Positions 1 to 8,902 of a DNA stretch of 64,000 bases are shown one piece after another (within the stretch, counting starts at the first letter, position 1; each line of letters opens with the position of its first letter). The DNA lies in assembly GCA_026395515.1 (NCBI GenBank), contig JAPLYN010000005.1:527210-591209 (forward strand). The letters run 5' to 3'. This stretch comes from Candidatus Peregrinibacteria bacterium. Its GTDB lineage: Bacteria > Patescibacteriota > Gracilibacteria > UBA1369 > LOWO2-01-FULL-3. The notes under the pieces were generated by a model. It ran no database searches, had not been told where the DNA came from, and saw only the letters and a list, made by a program, of their open reading frames with translations. A program made the position numbers and the translations under genes.

Positions 1-2088
1 TTCAAGCCAACTCAAACTGTAAATAAAGTAGAAGCTTTAAAAATCATAGGGAAAGCCCAAAGTTGGCAATTGAAAAGTACTGAATCTTTTAACATCCAAT
101 CAGTTTTTTCAGACATAGAAAAAAATAGTTGGTATGAACCATATGTAACTTTTGCTGAATCAAATAAATACCTAGAAGAAAAAGGTCCAACCTTCTCTCC
201 TATAAAATTAATGACCCGAGGCAGTATCAGCGAAATCATTTATCGCACAATTGTCAGTACCAACACTCCAGTCACAGATCCTACAAACACAAATCCTGGT
301 TCCACAGACCCTGTCACAAACACAACAAATTTTGGACTAATAGCCAACGACTCTTACCAGAATATTAAACTAAGCGAAAACCTACCAAACACTTTCTATA
401 AAAACGAGGTCTACATAATAAAAGGTGACGTTGTCGGCTCTGTCTACAATAGCGCAACGGTAATACTCGATGCAAAAGATAAAACTAGTCATCAATACTT
501 CTCAGGACCAGTAACCAACAAACATTTCGAGATACCGGTTTATTTCAAAAACTCCGGAGATTACTTTCTAGGACTAGTACCAGGAGACAGTGGCAATAGC
601 GATGCCTTTGAAGTTTATGTGAATTCAGATTTGCCTTCAGCTTCAACAAACTCCGCCGCTCCAGCAAATTTGAAAAACGCTTTGATATCCTATGGCAAAG
701 ATAAAACTTCTATAGATTTTAATAACATCACCAACACTTTAAAAAGATTTGATTTCACCCAGAACAATAAAACAGTCACATATTTATCTCGTCAAAATAT
801 TAGCAGCATCAACCTTCGCTATAGTGATTTCGAAAATTTCACTCAAGGATCAGTGAATTATTCCACTTCAATAGCAAAAGTCAGTTCTCAATCACCACTA
901 ATAATAGACTCAGCATTCTCTCCCGTTTCCACAAAATCATTCAATGCCGTCGATCATAGTTTTACCGACGACAACACAAGCGAAATTCAGATTAGTATTC
1001 CTGATAACCTAAGCAGTCCCAAGAAAATCAGCCTCACGGGAACAGCGAAAACAGACATTAAAAATGAAGCCCTTATTATTACTCCTAGTGGCGAAGTAGA
1101 CCAACTAGAGCTAGCAACAACAGGCCAAACTTACACCTACTTCAACCAAACATTAATTAAAAGTGGCAGCTCTTTCGCCTTTGAATACACTCCTAAAACC
1201 ACAGGACGCTACATCGTAGAACTAAACAATAAAAACAGTGAACCTTCAATCAATCATCCAGTTTACGTAGGAAACATTGTTCCTCTAATTCCAGACTTTT
1301 TTGACCTCAACGAAAGAGCCTACTACAAAGACAGTTTTAACTTAACAAACGAAAGGAAGAAGCTTCTCAATCTCATAAATCAAAGTCGTAGCGCCCATGG
1401 ACTGGCAGAAATTGTCATGGACGATCAATTAAATATTTTGGCCCAAGAACACTCTGACGACATGAAAACCAATAATTATTTCAGTCATTATGATTTGAAT
1501 AATAAAACTCCGGAAGATCGTCGCATTGCCTTAGGTATTACAACTCCTGTTGGAGAGAACATTGCTAAAGATATTTCCGTAGAATTTGCTCATTTTGGAC
1601 TAATGAGAAGTGCATCACATTACGAGAACATCCTCACTTCAGAATGGAAAAAAGTCGGACTAGGAATCAGCCTAGATCAAGGCGAATTAATCATAACCGA
1701 AGAGTTTGCTATTAATCCAATAACAGCGGAAGATTTAGCTCAATTCAAAATAGAAATTCTCAACTCAATTAACGACCTCAGACAAAGCAAAAACCTCAGC
1801 CTACTCACAGAAAATGACTCCCTAAACAAAAGCTCAGAACAAGTAAACACTGACAATATCAACTCACTTCCAATCAACGACCAAACTCTCAGCAAAGCCC
1901 TAAATGACAACAACTTCACTGGTGGAGCTCAACTAATTGGGCGAGTAGGAAGTCCATGGTCATACTTAATTAAATCAATAATCACAGGAGAAGCATCTCT
2001 TCTAGATGCGACATGGAAAAATATTGGCTCAAATATTCAGACTGACAAAAACGGAAAAATCTATACAATTGTAATAGTCGGCGATTAA
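1..2088 (+). CDS. SLH-domain surface protein with CAP (SCP/PR1) domain, 5' partial
   Basis: The frame is open from base 1, so the gene enters the window from the left; the track's TTG start at 70 is only the first start-like codon. Residues 1-80 of the visible part look like the tail of S-layer homology repeats (FKPTQTVNKVEALKII, then a second degenerate repeat ending TRGSISEIIYRTI), which in known proteins bind cell-wall polymer. A beta-rich middle of unknown fold follows. Around residues 450-573 lies a CAP domain (NLINQSRSAHGL, EHSDDMKTNNYFSHYD, GENIAKD, WKKVGLGI). The last 110 residues look like a second, degenerate CAP-like copy. An exported, wall-anchored protein is inferred. The LCP gene starts 18 bp downstream. 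Confidence 0.8.
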   Translation, partial: FKPTQTVNKVEALKIIGKAQSWQLKSTESFNIQSVFSDIEKNSWYEPYVTFAESNKYLEEKGPTFSPIKLMTRGSISEIIYRTIVSTNTPVTDPTNTNPGSTDPVTNTTNFGLIANDSYQNIKLSENLPNTFYKNEVYIIKGDVVGSVYNSATVILDAKDKTSHQYFSGPVTNKHFEIPVYFKNSGDYFLGLVPGDSGNSDAFEVYVNSDLPSASTNSAAPANLKNALISYGKDKTSIDFNNITNTLKRFDFTQNNKTVTYLSRQNISSINLRYSDFENFTQGSVNYSTSIAKVSSQSPLIIDSAFSPVSTKSFNAVDHSFTDDNTSEIQISIPDNLSSPKKISLTGTAKTDIKNEALIITPSGEVDQLELATTGQTYTYFNQTLIKSGSSFAFEYTPKTTGRYIVELNNKNSEPSINHPVYVGNIVPLIPDFFDLNERAYYKDSFNLTNERKKLLNLINQSRSAHGLAEIVMDDQLNILAQEHSDDMKTNNYFSHYDLNNKTPEDRRIALGITTPVGENIAKDISVEFAHFGLMRSASHYENILTSEWKKVGLGISLDQGELIITEEFAINPITAEDLAQFKIEILNSINDLRQSKNLSLLTENDSLNKSSEQVNTDNINSLPINDQTLSKALNDNNFTGGAQLIGRVGSPWSYLIKSIITGEASLLDATWKNIGSNIQTDKNGKIYTIVIVGD

Positions 2089-2106
2089 AACTAAATAATA
2101 ATTCAA

Positions 2107-3765
2107 ATGAATTTTAAAATTAAAAAAATAAACAATAAACCGGAACCAGAGAAAAAGCAGAAACATATCACTGACAAAATTGATGATCACAAAGATCACA
2201 AAAAACACGAAGAAGAAAAAATACCTTCTTCAACCTTAGAAGAATTACAAATAAAACACTCAGGCAAAAAATTCAAAATCAGCCTAGGACTTTCTGCTTC
2301 ACTAATAATAATCTTAATTCTTACTGTAGGTATCGTAAAAGCCATGAGTAGTATAGACTTCAAAGTATTTCTGAAAGTAGCAGGAGATGATCTTCAAAAA
2401 GACGCTTATGGCCACACCAATTTCCTTCTCCTAGGAACTGGAAATAAAGGTCACGAAGGTGCAGATCTTACAGACACTATTATGGTTGCTAGTCTTGATG
2501 ATGAAGACAAATTGGTAACACTCACTTCAATTCCACGCGACATCTTTATCAAAGACGCAGCGCTTGGATCTCAAAAAATAAATCAGATTTATTATTCAGC
2601 AAAGAAAAAATATGGTAATTCAACACAAGGTCTAGACGCGATTAAAAACGAAATAGAAAAATTTACCGGTGTCCAAATTCACTACTGGATCAAAATAAAT
2701 TTTGATGGTTTTCGTGATTTAGTAAACGCCCTTGGAGGAGTAGACGTAACTGTAAAAAAGAATCTTTACGATCCCCTATATCCAAAAGGAGAAACTAAAG
2801 GTTATGAAGTATTTAGCCTAGCTGCAGGCCCACAACATCTTGATGGAGACACTGCCCTCAAATACGCCCGCAGCCGTGAAACCACTTCAGATTTCGATCG
2901 CGCAGATCGCCAACAACAAGTAATTAACGCTATTAAAGAAAAAGCTGTGAAAACAGAAACGATTCTTAACCAAGATAGAATTAGCAAAATCCTCGACACC
3001 CTAAAAGAAAACGTAGAAACCAATATCAGCACTAAAGAATTATTCACCTTAGGATCTATAGCCGGAGAATATTCTACCGATAAAATTCAGCACAGATTTA
3101 TTCACAATGATCCAAGTAAATGTGGTGGTTTCCTCTACAATCCCCCAACCGCTCTTTACTACGGAATGTACGTACTCATTCCAGCAGGAAAGATGGATTT
3201 AGTTCATAAATATATGGATTTAAGTTTTAATTATCCTCAAGTAGGAGCCGAAAATAGCAAAATCCAAGTATTGAATGGCACAAAACGCGGAGGAGCTGCC
3301 GTAGAAACAAAACAAATTCTTCGTCGCTTCTGCTTCAATGTCACAAAGTTTGGCAACGCTAGCAATAAAAATTTCACTGAAACAACTTATTATTACCAAC
3401 AAAAAACAGATAAAGATGGCAAGAAAGTAAACTCACGCCCTAAAGCCTTAGATTTCTTACAAAAATTAATTCCTGGCAAAGAAAGCACCGAAATTCCAGA
3501 TGAATATTTGAAAGCTGGATATCCACAAAACACCGATATCATTATTGAATTAGGTACAGACTATACAAATTCCCCAAACTACATAGTTGATCCATTCCTT
3601 GGATTACCGGTATATACTCCAAAAGCTACAACACCGGCTACACCAGCAACACCAGGAGCAAAAACTCCGGCAAAACCAGGAGCTACTACCACGACAAAAC
3701 CAGCGACAACTGCAAAACCTGCTACTCCATCTACTTCAAATAAATCCTCAACCAAATCCAAATGA
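2107..3765 (+). CDS. LytR-CpsA-Psr (LCP) family wall-polymer ligase
   Basis: 552 aa. A charged cytoplasmic N-terminus is followed by one membrane segment (about residues 58-80, LGLSASLIIILILTVGIVKA). The LCP catalytic domain follows (about 100-285), with NFLLLGTGNKG, TDTIMVASL, SIPRDIF, KINQIYYSAKKKYG and YARSRETTSDFDRADRQQQ, which include the conserved Arg/Asp residues that handle the polyprenyl pyrophosphate. A LytR_C-type domain (about 385-475, IQVLNGTKRGGAAVETKQIL) and a Pro/Thr/Ala-rich tail (about 500-552) close it. LCP enzymes move undecaprenyl-linked glycopolymers onto peptidoglycan or proteins. The substrate may be the polymer that SLH proteins bind (inference). Its TGA stop overlaps the next ATG. 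Confidence 0.9.
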   Translation: MNFKIKKINNKPEPEKKQKHITDKIDDHKDHKKHEEEKIPSSTLEELQIKHSGKKFKISLGLSASLIIILILTVGIVKAMSSIDFKVFLKVAGDDLQKDAYGHTNFLLLGTGNKGHEGADLTDTIMVASLDDEDKLVTLTSIPRDIFIKDAALGSQKINQIYYSAKKKYGNSTQGLDAIKNEIEKFTGVQIHYWIKINFDGFRDLVNALGGVDVTVKKNLYDPLYPKGETKGYEVFSLAAGPQHLDGDTALKYARSRETTSDFDRADRQQQVINAIKEKAVKTETILNQDRISKILDTLKENVETNISTKELFTLGSIAGEYSTDKIQHRFIHNDPSKCGGFLYNPPTALYYGMYVLIPAGKMDLVHKYMDLSFNYPQVGAENSKIQVLNGTKRGGAAVETKQILRRFCFNVTKFGNASNKNFTETTYYYQQKTDKDGKKVNSRPKALDFLQKLIPGKESTEIPDEYLKAGYPQNTDIIIELGTDYTNSPNYIVDPFLGLPVYTPKATTPATPATPGAKTPAKPGATTTTKPATTAKPATPSTSNKSSTKSK

Positions 3766-4430
3766 AACTAAATCAATTTATCGCTCAGAATACACATCTT
3801 TCCCGCAGACAAGTTGATCAAGCTATTAGAGACAAACGTGTTACGGTGAAAAACAAACTCACAGTAAATATGTCTTTAGAAGTGAATCCAGCCAAAGAAA
3901 AAGTTCGTTTAGATAAAAAATTAATTGAGAACAAGAATGTAAAAGTCTACATGGCTCTCTACAAACCAAAAGACTACATTTGCAGCATTCAAAAAGCCGA
4001 AGCTAAAAAGAAAACAATTCTTAAATACATTCCCCCTCGCAAACACCTCAAACTCGTTGATCGTATGGAAGTAGAAACTGAAGGACTAATTCTTCTCAGC
4101 AACGACGGTGCTTTCATCAATAAATTCCACGATCCTAAAAAGAGACCAGAGCAAGAATATTCTCTATTAGCAAAAGGAAAGATGGAAGACAAAGACTTAG
4201 AAAAACTAAAAAAATACTATAGTTCCTTCAAAATTCTCAAGACAAATACTCGAGAAACTCTACTTACACTAGTAATTAACGAAGGACGCAACAGACAAAT
4301 AAGAAAAGCGTTTGATTCAATCAGACATCCTGTGAAATACTTGCAAAGAATCCGCATCGGCAATATAAAACTGGGTTCACTGAAGAAAGGAAAATCACGC
4401 CTATTAACTAAAGAAGAATTGGATGCTTAA
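3762..4430 (+). CDS. RsuA/RluB-family 16S/23S rRNA pseudouridine synthase with Glu at the catalytic position
   Basis: 222 aa. An S4 RNA-binding domain (residues 1-58, LNQFIAQNTHLSRRQVDQAI) precedes a pseudouridine synthase domain with motif I (YKPKDYICS), motif II (VDRMEVETEGLILLSNDG) and the C-terminal NEGRNRQIRKAFDSIRHPVK block. Family enzymes carry GRLD-x-x-T-x-GL, with Asp as the nucleophile. Here the aligned residue is Glu (R-M-E, codon GAA at 4068-4070), a conservative but unusual change at an otherwise invariant site. Length is normal and no frameshift is visible. The start overlaps the LCP stop (ATGA), and the stop overlaps the next start. The rRNA target cannot be read from sequence. 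Confidence 0.85.
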   Translation: MKLNQFIAQNTHLSRRQVDQAIRDKRVTVKNKLTVNMSLEVNPAKEKVRLDKKLIENKNVKVYMALYKPKDYICSIQKAEAKKKTILKYIPPRKHLKLVDRMEVETEGLILLSNDGAFINKFHDPKKRPEQEYSLLAKGKMEDKDLEKLKKYYSSFKILKTNTRETLLTLVINEGRNRQIRKAFDSIRHPVKYLQRIRIGNIKLGSLKKGKSRLLTKEELDA

Positions 4431-5334
4431 CAGTCTCTTAAGCTTATACATCGCAAGTATTCTTGGACTCAGTCCAACACCTGCAAATATTCCTGGCGCC
4501 CCAAACGGTTCCGCCACACTTGCTGCAGCGACTCTTTCTGATGACCCAGCTTCTGCTTCAAAACCAATCAAAGACGCCCTACATATTTCCCCTATTATCG
4601 GAGCTCGTGGAAGTATTGCTCAAGATATAAATAGCGGTGAAGTTTTATTTGAAAAAAATCCTGATGAACGTCTAAAGATCGCCAGCATCACAAAGCTGAT
4701 GACTTTATTAATTGTGCTCGATGAAAACAAACTAGATGATGTAGTAACAGTGAGCCGCACGGCAGCAGGGACTCCTGGATCCACAATGTTTTTAGCAGCA
4801 GGAGAACAAATCACTGAAGAAAACCTAATCTATGGAGCTTTAATTAATTCTGCCAATGACGCCGCAGTAGCGCTTGCTGAACACAATGCCGGCAGTAGCG
4901 CAGCCTTTGTAGTAAAAATGAACAACAAAGCTAAAGAGCTTGGCCTTACCAATACCCACTTTTCTAATCCAGTAGGTCTAGATGATTCTGACAATTATTC
5001 TTCTTCTCGTGACATCGCCAATTTAGGCAAATACCTCTACCACAATCCACACATAAAAAAGATCGCCAAAATTAAAAACATGGACGTAAGATCTGTTAGC
5101 GGAAACTACACTCATAAATTAGAATCTACCAATAAACTTCTAGACAGCTACTTGAAAATAAATGGTTTAAAAACTGGAACAACAGATGATGCCGGACGCT
5201 GTTTAATTGCTATAGCCGAAAATAAAGATGGCCACGAAATAGTGACCGTCGTCTTAAATAGTACAGATCGTTTTGGGGAATCAAAAATTCTCATCGACTG
5301 GGTATTTAGAGCATTTACATGGCCTAACCAATAA
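4423..5334 (+). CDS. Serine-type D-Ala-D-Ala carboxypeptidase (peptidase S11)
   Basis: 303 aa. A hydrophobic N-terminus (LLSLYIASILGLS) suggests a signal peptide or anchor, followed by an Ala/Pro/Ser-rich linker. The penicillin-binding catalytic triad of motifs is complete: S88-I-T-K, S-A-N near 147 (INSANDAAVALAEHN) and K-T-G near 250 (NGLKTGTTDDAG). S11 enzymes trim the terminal D-Ala of peptidoglycan stem peptides outside the membrane. The gene lies between the pseudouridine synthase (8-bp overlap) and mraY (2-bp gap), so the operon is devoted to envelope building. Confidence 0.92.
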   Translation: MLNSLLSLYIASILGLSPTPANIPGAPNGSATLAAATLSDDPASASKPIKDALHISPIIGARGSIAQDINSGEVLFEKNPDERLKIASITKLMTLLIVLDENKLDDVVTVSRTAAGTPGSTMFLAAGEQITEENLIYGALINSANDAAVALAEHNAGSSAAFVVKMNNKAKELGLTNTHFSNPVGLDDSDNYSSSRDIANLGKYLYHNPHIKKIAKIKNMDVRSVSGNYTHKLESTNKLLDSYLKINGLKTGTTDDAGRCLIAIAENKDGHEIVTVVLNSTDRFGESKILIDWVFRAFTWPNQ

Positions 5335-5336
5335 AC

Positions 5337-6404
5337 ATGACCACTCTCACCCTAAGCTTAATAATTGAAGATTTAGTTTTAATTGTTGGCTCCGGAACAC
5401 TCGCCTTTATCATTTTTATCATTCTAACTCCTTGGTTTCACAACCAATTAATAAAATTCAAAATTGGTAAACAACTTCGCGAAAACGCCCTAAGTGGTGA
5501 GAAGTCCACAATTTTCAATCAACTCCACGCAAAAAAAACCGGCACACCAACGATGGGTGGACTTTTAATCTGGGGCACAATTCTTTTAGTTGTAGCCATT
5601 TCTATGATTCTTCAGAGAATGGGAATTTTTCATCAATCACTTTTCAATAGAAATGAAACCTGGATTCCCCTCTTCACTTTAATAGCTTGTGGAATTCTAG
5701 GCGCAATTGACGACTACATTAACGTAAGAGGCATAGGTAAACACAAAGGATTAAGTGCTAAATGGAAATTCTTCTGGCAGTTTGTTTTTGGATTAGCTGG
5801 AGGTTGGTGGTTTTATTCAAAATTAGGAGTGAACTCAATAAAAATGCCTATTCCTGGAGCACCAGAACTCTATCTAGGTATTTGGTACATCCCAGTATTT
5901 ATTTTCATCATCATCGCAACTTCAAACGCTGTGAACTTTACTGATGGTCTAGATGGTCTTGCCGCAGGCCTATTAATTCTCGCTTTTGGCAGCTTCGGAG
6001 TTCTCGCCTACGCCAAAGGTCTACTTATACTCTCTGCGCTCTGTGCAGTCATTGCAGGAGCAAATTTAGCCTTCCTTTGGTTCAATGTTCCACCGGCAAA
6101 ATTCTACATGGGAGATACGGGCTCGCTCGCCCTCGGTGCCACTTTGGGAGTGATCGCCATGATGACCGGCCAAGCTCTTATTTTACCAATCATTGGCTTC
6201 ATGTTTGTAGTTGAAGCTCTTTCCGTAATAATTCAGCTTACCTCAAAAAAGTTCTTCAAACGAAAAGTATTCAAGATTGCCCCTATTCATCATCACTTCG
6301 AACAATGCGGATGGCAAGAATACACCATCGTAATGAGGTTCTGGATCATCGGAGGAATTATGGGTGCTTTCGGCACCATCCTCGGATTACTTAACATCCT
6401 GTAA
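5337..6404 (+). CDS. mraY: Phospho-N-acetylmuramoyl-pentapeptide transferase
   Basis: 355 aa, the family's usual size, with about ten membrane segments. It makes lipid I by joining UDP-MurNAc-pentapeptide to undecaprenyl phosphate at the cytoplasmic face of the membrane. Diagnostic motifs are HAKKTGTPTMGGLLI, IDDYINVRGIGKHKGLSAK, NFTDGLDGLAAG (catalytic Asp residues), FYMGDTGSLALG and APIHHHFE. It is the last gene of the leftward-entering envelope operon. Its 3' end overlaps the convergent anti-sigma gene by 18 bp. It is separated from the rsmH/ftsL genes at 13-14 kb, so the classical dcw cluster is broken up here. Confidence 0.96.
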   Translation: MTTLTLSLIIEDLVLIVGSGTLAFIIFIILTPWFHNQLIKFKIGKQLRENALSGEKSTIFNQLHAKKTGTPTMGGLLIWGTILLVVAISMILQRMGIFHQSLFNRNETWIPLFTLIACGILGAIDDYINVRGIGKHKGLSAKWKFFWQFVFGLAGGWWFYSKLGVNSIKMPIPGAPELYLGIWYIPVFIFIIIATSNAVNFTDGLDGLAAGLLILAFGSFGVLAYAKGLLILSALCAVIAGANLAFLWFNVPPAKFYMGDTGSLALGATLGVIAMMTGQALILPIIGFMFVVEALSVIIQLTSKKFFKRKVFKIAPIHHHFEQCGWQEYTIVMRFWIIGGIMGAFGTILGLLNIL

Positions 6405-8279
6405 TAGAGGAGATAAAGGTTTATCACCCTGCATCTGAACACCATAGGGGCCGTCCACTACTTTTGTTGGATCCACTGGATCTACAGGAGCAGTATCAGT
6501 AGCAGCTGGAACCGCAGGTCTAGCCGTAATAGAAATTGACGTAGGTGTTGTTTCTACTGGAGCACTTACAATAACATCAACTGGCTTAACTTCTATTACT
6601 GGTTCAACAATTTTCTGCAACTCCACAACTTTCTGAGTAGGAACCACATTAATAGCCTTTAAAAGGTCTATATTATCAGACACTTTGAGTGCAAGCTCGT
6701 CCTTCACCGCAGGAGCATCCTTAGGTAAATTATCAATCATTGTCACCACGCCAGTAATATCTTTTTTGTAATCATCTACGGCCTTATTCGCCAAATCATT
6801 TTTACCAGAGTCTTTCGCATCTTCAGCAGCAGCTAATTTATCAGCAGCTTGGTCCACTTTTAATCTTAATTTATCTACCTGATTATCTGTACCCATAAGC
6901 TGAGCATCATCCAAAATATTCTTCGCCAAATAATTTGGACTATCAGGTAAAGCAAGATTTAAATCTTTTTTCTGAATCAAAACTTTTGAATCTACATAGT
7001 CTCTCAATTCCTTAGCATAAGCTTTATCAGTATGTTCCACCTCAGAAACCATCTGGTAAAAGTTTTTAACCTTATCTCCAAACTTTTGAAGAGCTGCCTG
7101 AGCATCAGTTTTATCAGCAGCGGAAATAGTCGAGTCATTCAATTTAACCTGAGCAGCAATAAAATTTCTCTCAGATAAATCCAAATCGAATTTCTTTTTC
7201 TTTACATCATCGAAAGTCAAAAACAACAAAGCATCTTCTTTCAAAGAATTGCTGTAAGAGATTTCACCAGAATCATTTAGACCAACCGCTTTCCTCTTAG
7301 CTTCAATTAAACGTTGTTCAACTTGAGTAAGATACACGTGATCATTTTGCATATTTTCCTTCACCCATCCTGAATCCTTATCTGCCACCTTTAATTCTGA
7401 AACACTTCCTACATTTTTATCTACAACCAATTTTTCACCACTTAAAATTTGCTCAGTTTTCCCTGCAGTCTTGATAGAAACAGCATGATTAAACACACCA
7501 ATTTCCACCTTTCCATTACTAATTTCTACGTTGAAGGCAGCCTTTTTAGCAGCAGTAGAAACATTATTTGCTTTAACAACAAAGGAAGAATCAGATTCCA
7601 CTAAATTCAAAACTCTGGACCAAACCTGACCTTCCACCAAAGAAACTTCAACATATGTGTTTACTGAATTATCATTTGGGCTCACTAATTTATTAATCTG
7701 AACTTCCGTATTATTAGACATTCTGCTCACGCTATTATCAAAATAGCGAATCTCCGCAGATCCATTACTGCCAGTAATTACCTTATCATTCTCCATCAAA
7801 GCCATTCCCACGTTTGCAGGAATTAAACTTTGTGAACGTTGAATTGCAACATCACCCTTAAAAGAATCTAAAGTTGTAAAAGTTCCAGCACTAACCACAT
7901 AAGTCTCTACACTCAAAAAAGAAAGCATTCCAAAGGAAATCGCTAGGACTAAAGTAGCACTCATCATTTTCTTCATCAAACCAAAATAATTTGAAAAGAA
8001 GAAACTTGCCTGAGGAGCCTGTTCAATCTTTTCCATAATTCTTTCCTTCATCTCCGCCTTCTTCACAGCACTCAATTCCACTTTCTCAGACAAAACCCTA
8101 ACTGCACCAACCAAAGAGAAAATTGAATGATCAATTTGCTGATGAGAGCTCAGTTTTATTTTACTCATAAGACGCTGTTTCATGGCATCCTTGCGAGCAG
8201 AATCGAGATTTGGCTTAGCACTAGATTCTAGTCTAGCCATCAATTCCTCGAGTCCTAATTTTGTGTTTATTGGGTCCAT
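6387..8279 (-). CDS. FecR-domain membrane protein, probable anti-sigma factor
   Basis: 630 aa, read after the ECF sigma gene with a 43-bp gap. The N-terminal cytoplasmic part holds two similar helical repeats (DAMKQRLMSKI and KAEMKERIMEKI). One membrane segment (about 107-127, MSATLVLAISFGMLSFLSV) follows. A FecR-like beta domain lies outside (about 140-290, GDVAIQRSQSLIPANVGMALMENDKVITGSNGSAEIRYFDNS). Then come a long helical region (about 300-530), perhaps DUF5667-like, and a Pro/Val/Thr-rich tail. FecR proteins commonly hold or relay signals to ECF sigma factors, so gene order supports an anti-sigma role; this is inference. It is much longer than a typical anti-sigma factor and may sense something in the wall. 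Confidence 0.75.
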   Translation of the reverse strand: MDPINTKLGLEELMARLESSAKPNLDSARKDAMKQRLMSKIKLSSHQQIDHSIFSLVGAVRVLSEKVELSAVKKAEMKERIMEKIEQAPQASFFFSNYFGLMKKMMSATLVLAISFGMLSFLSVETYVVSAGTFTTLDSFKGDVAIQRSQSLIPANVGMALMENDKVITGSNGSAEIRYFDNSVSRMSNNTEVQINKLVSPNDNSVNTYVEVSLVEGQVWSRVLNLVESDSSFVVKANNVSTAAKKAAFNVEISNGKVEIGVFNHAVSIKTAGKTEQILSGEKLVVDKNVGSVSELKVADKDSGWVKENMQNDHVYLTQVEQRLIEAKRKAVGLNDSGEISYSNSLKEDALLFLTFDDVKKKKFDLDLSERNFIAAQVKLNDSTISAADKTDAQAALQKFGDKVKNFYQMVSEVEHTDKAYAKELRDYVDSKVLIQKKDLNLALPDSPNYLAKNILDDAQLMGTDNQVDKLRLKVDQAADKLAAAEDAKDSGKNDLANKAVDDYKKDITGVVTMIDNLPKDAPAVKDELALKVSDNIDLLKAINVVPTQKVVELQKIVEPVIEVKPVDVIVSAPVETTPTSISITARPAVPAATDTAPVDPVDPTKVVDGPYGVQMQGDKPLSPLLQDVK

Positions 8280-8322
8280 CCTCTGATTAAAACGATAAAA
8301 AATGGCTTCTGTTACTAAGAAA

Positions 8323-8898
8323 TTAATAGGTCACTCCTAAATCCTCCAATTCCCTCTTCAAAGCTTTCAAAGCTCTGAACTGCAAAATTCTCAAACTTCC
8401 TTCACTTTTACCAAGAATCTCTGCTATCTCGCTATTAGATAATTCGTTCACAAATTTATAAAGAATAATATCGTGATACTGCTTCTTCAATTTCACCATC
8501 GCCTTCTTCAAAACTTCATTATCAAACCTATCCTGAGTAATTTTAATTGGATGATGCATACGATCAAGATCCGGTAAATCCGGGTTCAATTCGTCATAAG
8601 CCTTATCTTTTGCCGCACGATAATGATCAATCACTAAATTATGAGCAATTCTGAAAACCCAAGCTGAAAAAGATTTCTGCTGAGGCTTATACTGTTTTAG
8701 ATTCTCCCAAACCTTCAAAAAAGCCGTTTCCACGATATCCTCTACATCCTCACCTTGAACACGATAATAAACATAACGATAAATCTGATCTATAAAGTTA
8801 TCATAAATTTTCGCAAAAGCATCCTGATCACCCTCTTGGGCTGAACAGACTAAGGCTTCCAATTCAGACTCCTTCATTTTATCTTTTTCCTCTGCCAT
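8323..8898 (-). CDS. ECF-type RNA polymerase sigma factor
   Basis: 191 aa. It has region 2 (FAKIYDNFIDQIYRYVYYRV, DIVETAFLKVWENL, FSAWVFRIAHNLVIDHYR) and region 4 helix-turn-helix (KKQYHDIILYKFVNELSNSEIAEIL, SLRILQFRALKALKREL), with the short linker typical of ECF (sigma-70 family group 4) factors. It directs RNA polymerase to a small regulon; targets are unknown. It starts 4 bp after the FBPase stop and is followed by the FecR-type protein, a common sigma/anti-sigma order. No Shine-Dalgarno site precedes the ATG. Confidence 0.93.
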   Translation of the reverse strand: MAEEKDKMKESELEALVCSAQEGDQDAFAKIYDNFIDQIYRYVYYRVQGEDVEDIVETAFLKVWENLKQYKPQQKSFSAWVFRIAHNLVIDHYRAAKDKAYDELNPDLPDLDRMHHPIKITQDRFDNEVLKKAMVKLKKQYHDIILYKFVNELSNSEIAEILGKSEGSLRILQFRALKALKRELEDLGVTY

Positions 8899-8902
8899 CA
8901 GA

